Assembly: GCA_025351525.1 (NCBI GenBank)
Contig: JANXVV010000635.1
Coordinates: forward strand, 1 to 7,855
DNA length: 7,855 bases
Direction of reading: 5' to 3'
Source of the DNA: Humisphaera sp.
Lineage (GTDB): Bacteria > Planctomycetota > Phycisphaerae > Tepidisphaerales > Tepidisphaeraceae
Position 1 is the first letter of the stretch. Each line of letters opens with the position of its first letter. Both the position numbers and the translations under genes were made by a program. Below, piece after piece: positions 6,666 through 7,855 of the stretch. The notes below the pieces were generated by a model, which was given only the letters and a program-made list of their open reading frames with translations, was not told the DNA's origin and did no database searches.

Positions 6666-6907
6666 CGCGCGTGGCCTTTCTGGCAGATATAAGCCGGATG
6701 ATTTCCTCGCTTCTATGAAGTATACACCACATATATGGTTCGATGTTCCAATAATCCGATGGCGATCCATCGATCTTCCCCGTAATTCTGCCGTCAGTCG
6801 ATGCCACGCAACAGAGGTGCCGAGAGTAGCCGCTCGACGTCCGCGAAGTCGATCCCATGCTTGCGGATATTGTCGCGGTTCTTATCTTCATGCCACTCAA
6901 ACTGCAT
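6613..6907 (-). pseudogene. brnT: brnT toxin gene, inactivated by a nonsense codon and a frameshift
   Basis: BrnT is a RelE-like ribonuclease toxin. From the ATG at 6907 the frame reads MQFEWHEDKNRDNIRKHGID and on to residue 37, the canonical BrnT N-terminus. An in-frame TGA lies at 6796-6794 (codon 38). The same frame then continues with RQNYGEDRWIAIGLLEH and IYVVYT (codons 39-63), the middle of BrnT. After ACT at 6721-6719 an extra base (6718) shifts the frame, and HRSEEIIRLISARKATRDE and the C-terminus continue to a TGA at 6615-6613. Removing one base and one stop restores about 97 residues, normal for the family. An upstream SD is not obvious. The disruption looks like real decay, though one lesion could be a sequence error. 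Confidence 0.85.
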
Positions 6908-6978
6908 CCGCCGAGCTTGCCGGCTTGAATCGGTGAAACAAGTTGGCGGGCGATTGCGGGGAGTCGATGGAGAATTTC

Positions 6979-7800
6979 ATGCCGCAACAGGATCTCGCCA
7001 CCCCCAACAGTTCCGCCGACACTTGGCGCGTCTTCCGAATCATGGCGGAGTTCGTCGAGGGCTTCGAGTCACTGGCGAATATCGGCAAGTCGGTGACGAT
7101 CTTCGGCAGCGCCCGCACCCGCCCGGAGGATCCTTATTTCAAAGCCGCCGAAGACACGGCCAAGCTGCTGGCGCAGGCCGGTTTCTCGGTCATCACCGGC
7201 GGCGGGCCGGGCATCATGGAAGCCGGTAACAAAGGCGCGTTTGAAGCGGGCGGGCAGTCGGCGGGTCTGAACATCACTTTGCCGCACGAGCAGGAGGGGA
7301 ACCAGTATCAGACCATCACGCTCGACTTTCACTATTTCTATGTTCGCAAAGTGATGTTCGTGAAATATGCCAGCGCCTTCGTCTGCTTCCCCGGCGGGTA
7401 TGGCACGCTCGATGAATTTTTCGAGACGATCACGCTCATTCAAACGCTCAAAATCGAGCCGTTCCCGATCATCCTGTACGGCTCGGCGTATTGGAGCGGA
7501 TTGGTCGACTGGATGAGCAAACAACTCGTCCCACACTTTATCGACGGAGAAGATCTGGCGATCTTCCGCGTGGTGGATGATCCAAACGAGGTGCTGGAGA
7601 TCGTCAAACAGGGGCAGCTTCTTTGCTGGTGGGAACCGAAGGACGATGCGTTAAAGACGCCTGAGAAGGTGGACGCGAGCCAGCAGAATCCGTTGGCCGG
7701 GGCGCACGCGTCGGATACCGGGGAGGGTACGCGATACGGTCGGAGGGCAAAACGACCGCACAAGAAACACCTGGATGCGCCGAAAAAACCACAACAGTAA
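6979..7800 (+). CDS. LOG-family nucleotide 5'-monophosphate phosphoribohydrolase (TIGR00730 type)
   Basis: LOG-type enzymes cleave N6-modified or plain AMP-like nucleotides to a free base and ribose 5-phosphate in the cytoplasm. They are often annotated as cytokinin-activating or lysine decarboxylase-like (the latter an old mislabel). The protein has 273 residues with a Rossmann-type fold. It has a first strand SVTIFGSAR and the nucleotide/phosphate motif TGGGPGIMEAGNKG from T73. The Arg used by the family appears in YVRKVMF, and the signature PGGYGTLDE runs from P138 to E146. Length and divergence fit the longer bacterial LOG group. The last ~45 residues are Lys/Arg-rich and probably disordered (RYGRRAKRPHKKH). 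The ATG at 6979 was chosen because GGAG lies six bases upstream. TTG 6943 or ATG 6967 would add 12 or 4 residues. It is divergent from the brnT remnant. Confidence 0.9.
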   Translation: MPQQDLATPNSSADTWRVFRIMAEFVEGFESLANIGKSVTIFGSARTRPEDPYFKAAEDTAKLLAQAGFSVITGGGPGIMEAGNKGAFEAGGQSAGLNITLPHEQEGNQYQTITLDFHYFYVRKVMFVKYASAFVCFPGGYGTLDEFFETITLIQTLKIEPFPIILYGSAYWSGLVDWMSKQLVPHFIDGEDLAIFRVVDDPNEVLEIVKQGQLLCWWEPKDDALKTPEKVDASQQNPLAGAHASDTGEGTRYGRRAKRPHKKHLDAPKKPQQ

Positions 7801-7855
7801 ATTGTTTAGCGGTAGTGCCGGAGGCATACGCTTTCTATAAGGCAAAAAACGTTTG
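7801..7855. other. Right-edge intergenic sequence with an imperfect hairpin
   Basis: The 55 bases after the LOG stop hold no gene. AGCGGTAGTGCC and GGCATACGCT (about 7808-7832) can pair around a GGA loop with two bulged G residues. No T-run follows on the plus strand. It may be a weak terminator or part of another repeat cut by the window edge. Confidence 0.3.

Noticed and set aside
6794..6796. TGA in brnT as recoding (selenocysteine or alternative code)
   Set aside because: All other genes in the window use standard codons, there is no reason for Sec at this position, and a second, independent frameshift downstream makes gene decay the simpler reading.
6801..7229. Plus-strand 142-codon frame over the LOG 5' end
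   Set aside because: Out of frame with the clearly conserved LOG protein and antisense to the brnT remnant.

Overview
The window looks like bacterial chromosome with moderately high GC and ordinary coding density. It is most likely from a planctomycete (perhaps a Phycisphaerae-type lineage). That placement is an inference. It rests on four families of paired, hairpin-forming intergenic repeats whose core words I associate from memory with planctomycete genomes (GGCACGGGCTTCCAGCCCGT, GGGCGAGACGCCCATGCCAC, TAGCCCGGCGTTTACGCCGG, GGAGGGCGGCAGTCCCCTGC), and on a ThyX-type thymidylate synthase. No search was possible.

Layout. Positions 1-1511 (minus) hold most of a siroheme/[4Fe-4S] ferredoxin-dependent sulfite/nitrite reductase whose C-terminus runs off the left edge. 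Its substrate-site signature looks sulfite-type. Upstream on the same strand, 1773-2246 encodes an unrecognised 157-residue protein built from two copies of a ~55-residue unit. A divergent promoter region (2247-2485) separates it from a secreted two-domain signal peptide peptidase (sppA, 2486-4453), which is followed by a repeat and a clear intrinsic terminator. Next come a 45-residue membrane microprotein (4663-4800), a repeat that probably doubles as its terminator, and thyX (4903-5859).

thyX ends in an ATGA overlap with a small antitoxin gene, which ends in a TGATG overlap with a RelE/ParE-type toxin gene (to 6352). The three genes read as one translationally coupled unit. Four bases past the toxin stop, a convergent BrnTA module begins on the minus strand. 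The BrnA antitoxin (6357-6665) is intact, but the BrnT toxin (6613-6907) is broken by one in-frame stop and one frameshift. A LOG-family phosphoribohydrolase gene (6979-7800) closes the window.

How the genes relate. Most are independent housekeeping functions: sulfur or nitrogen assimilation, envelope proteolysis, dTMP synthesis and nucleotide processing. The accessory part is 5856-6907, a small toxin-antitoxin island with one intact module attached to thyX and one decayed module with an orphan antitoxin. I found no CRISPR, insertion sequence, tRNA, rRNA or phage gene, and nothing that amounts to a clearly new multi-gene system. The best second-look items are the decayed brnT beside intact brnA, the coupling of a toxin-antitoxin pair to thyX, the membrane microprotein, the duplicated unknown protein, and the density of paired-hairpin repeats, one of which abuts the thyX start.
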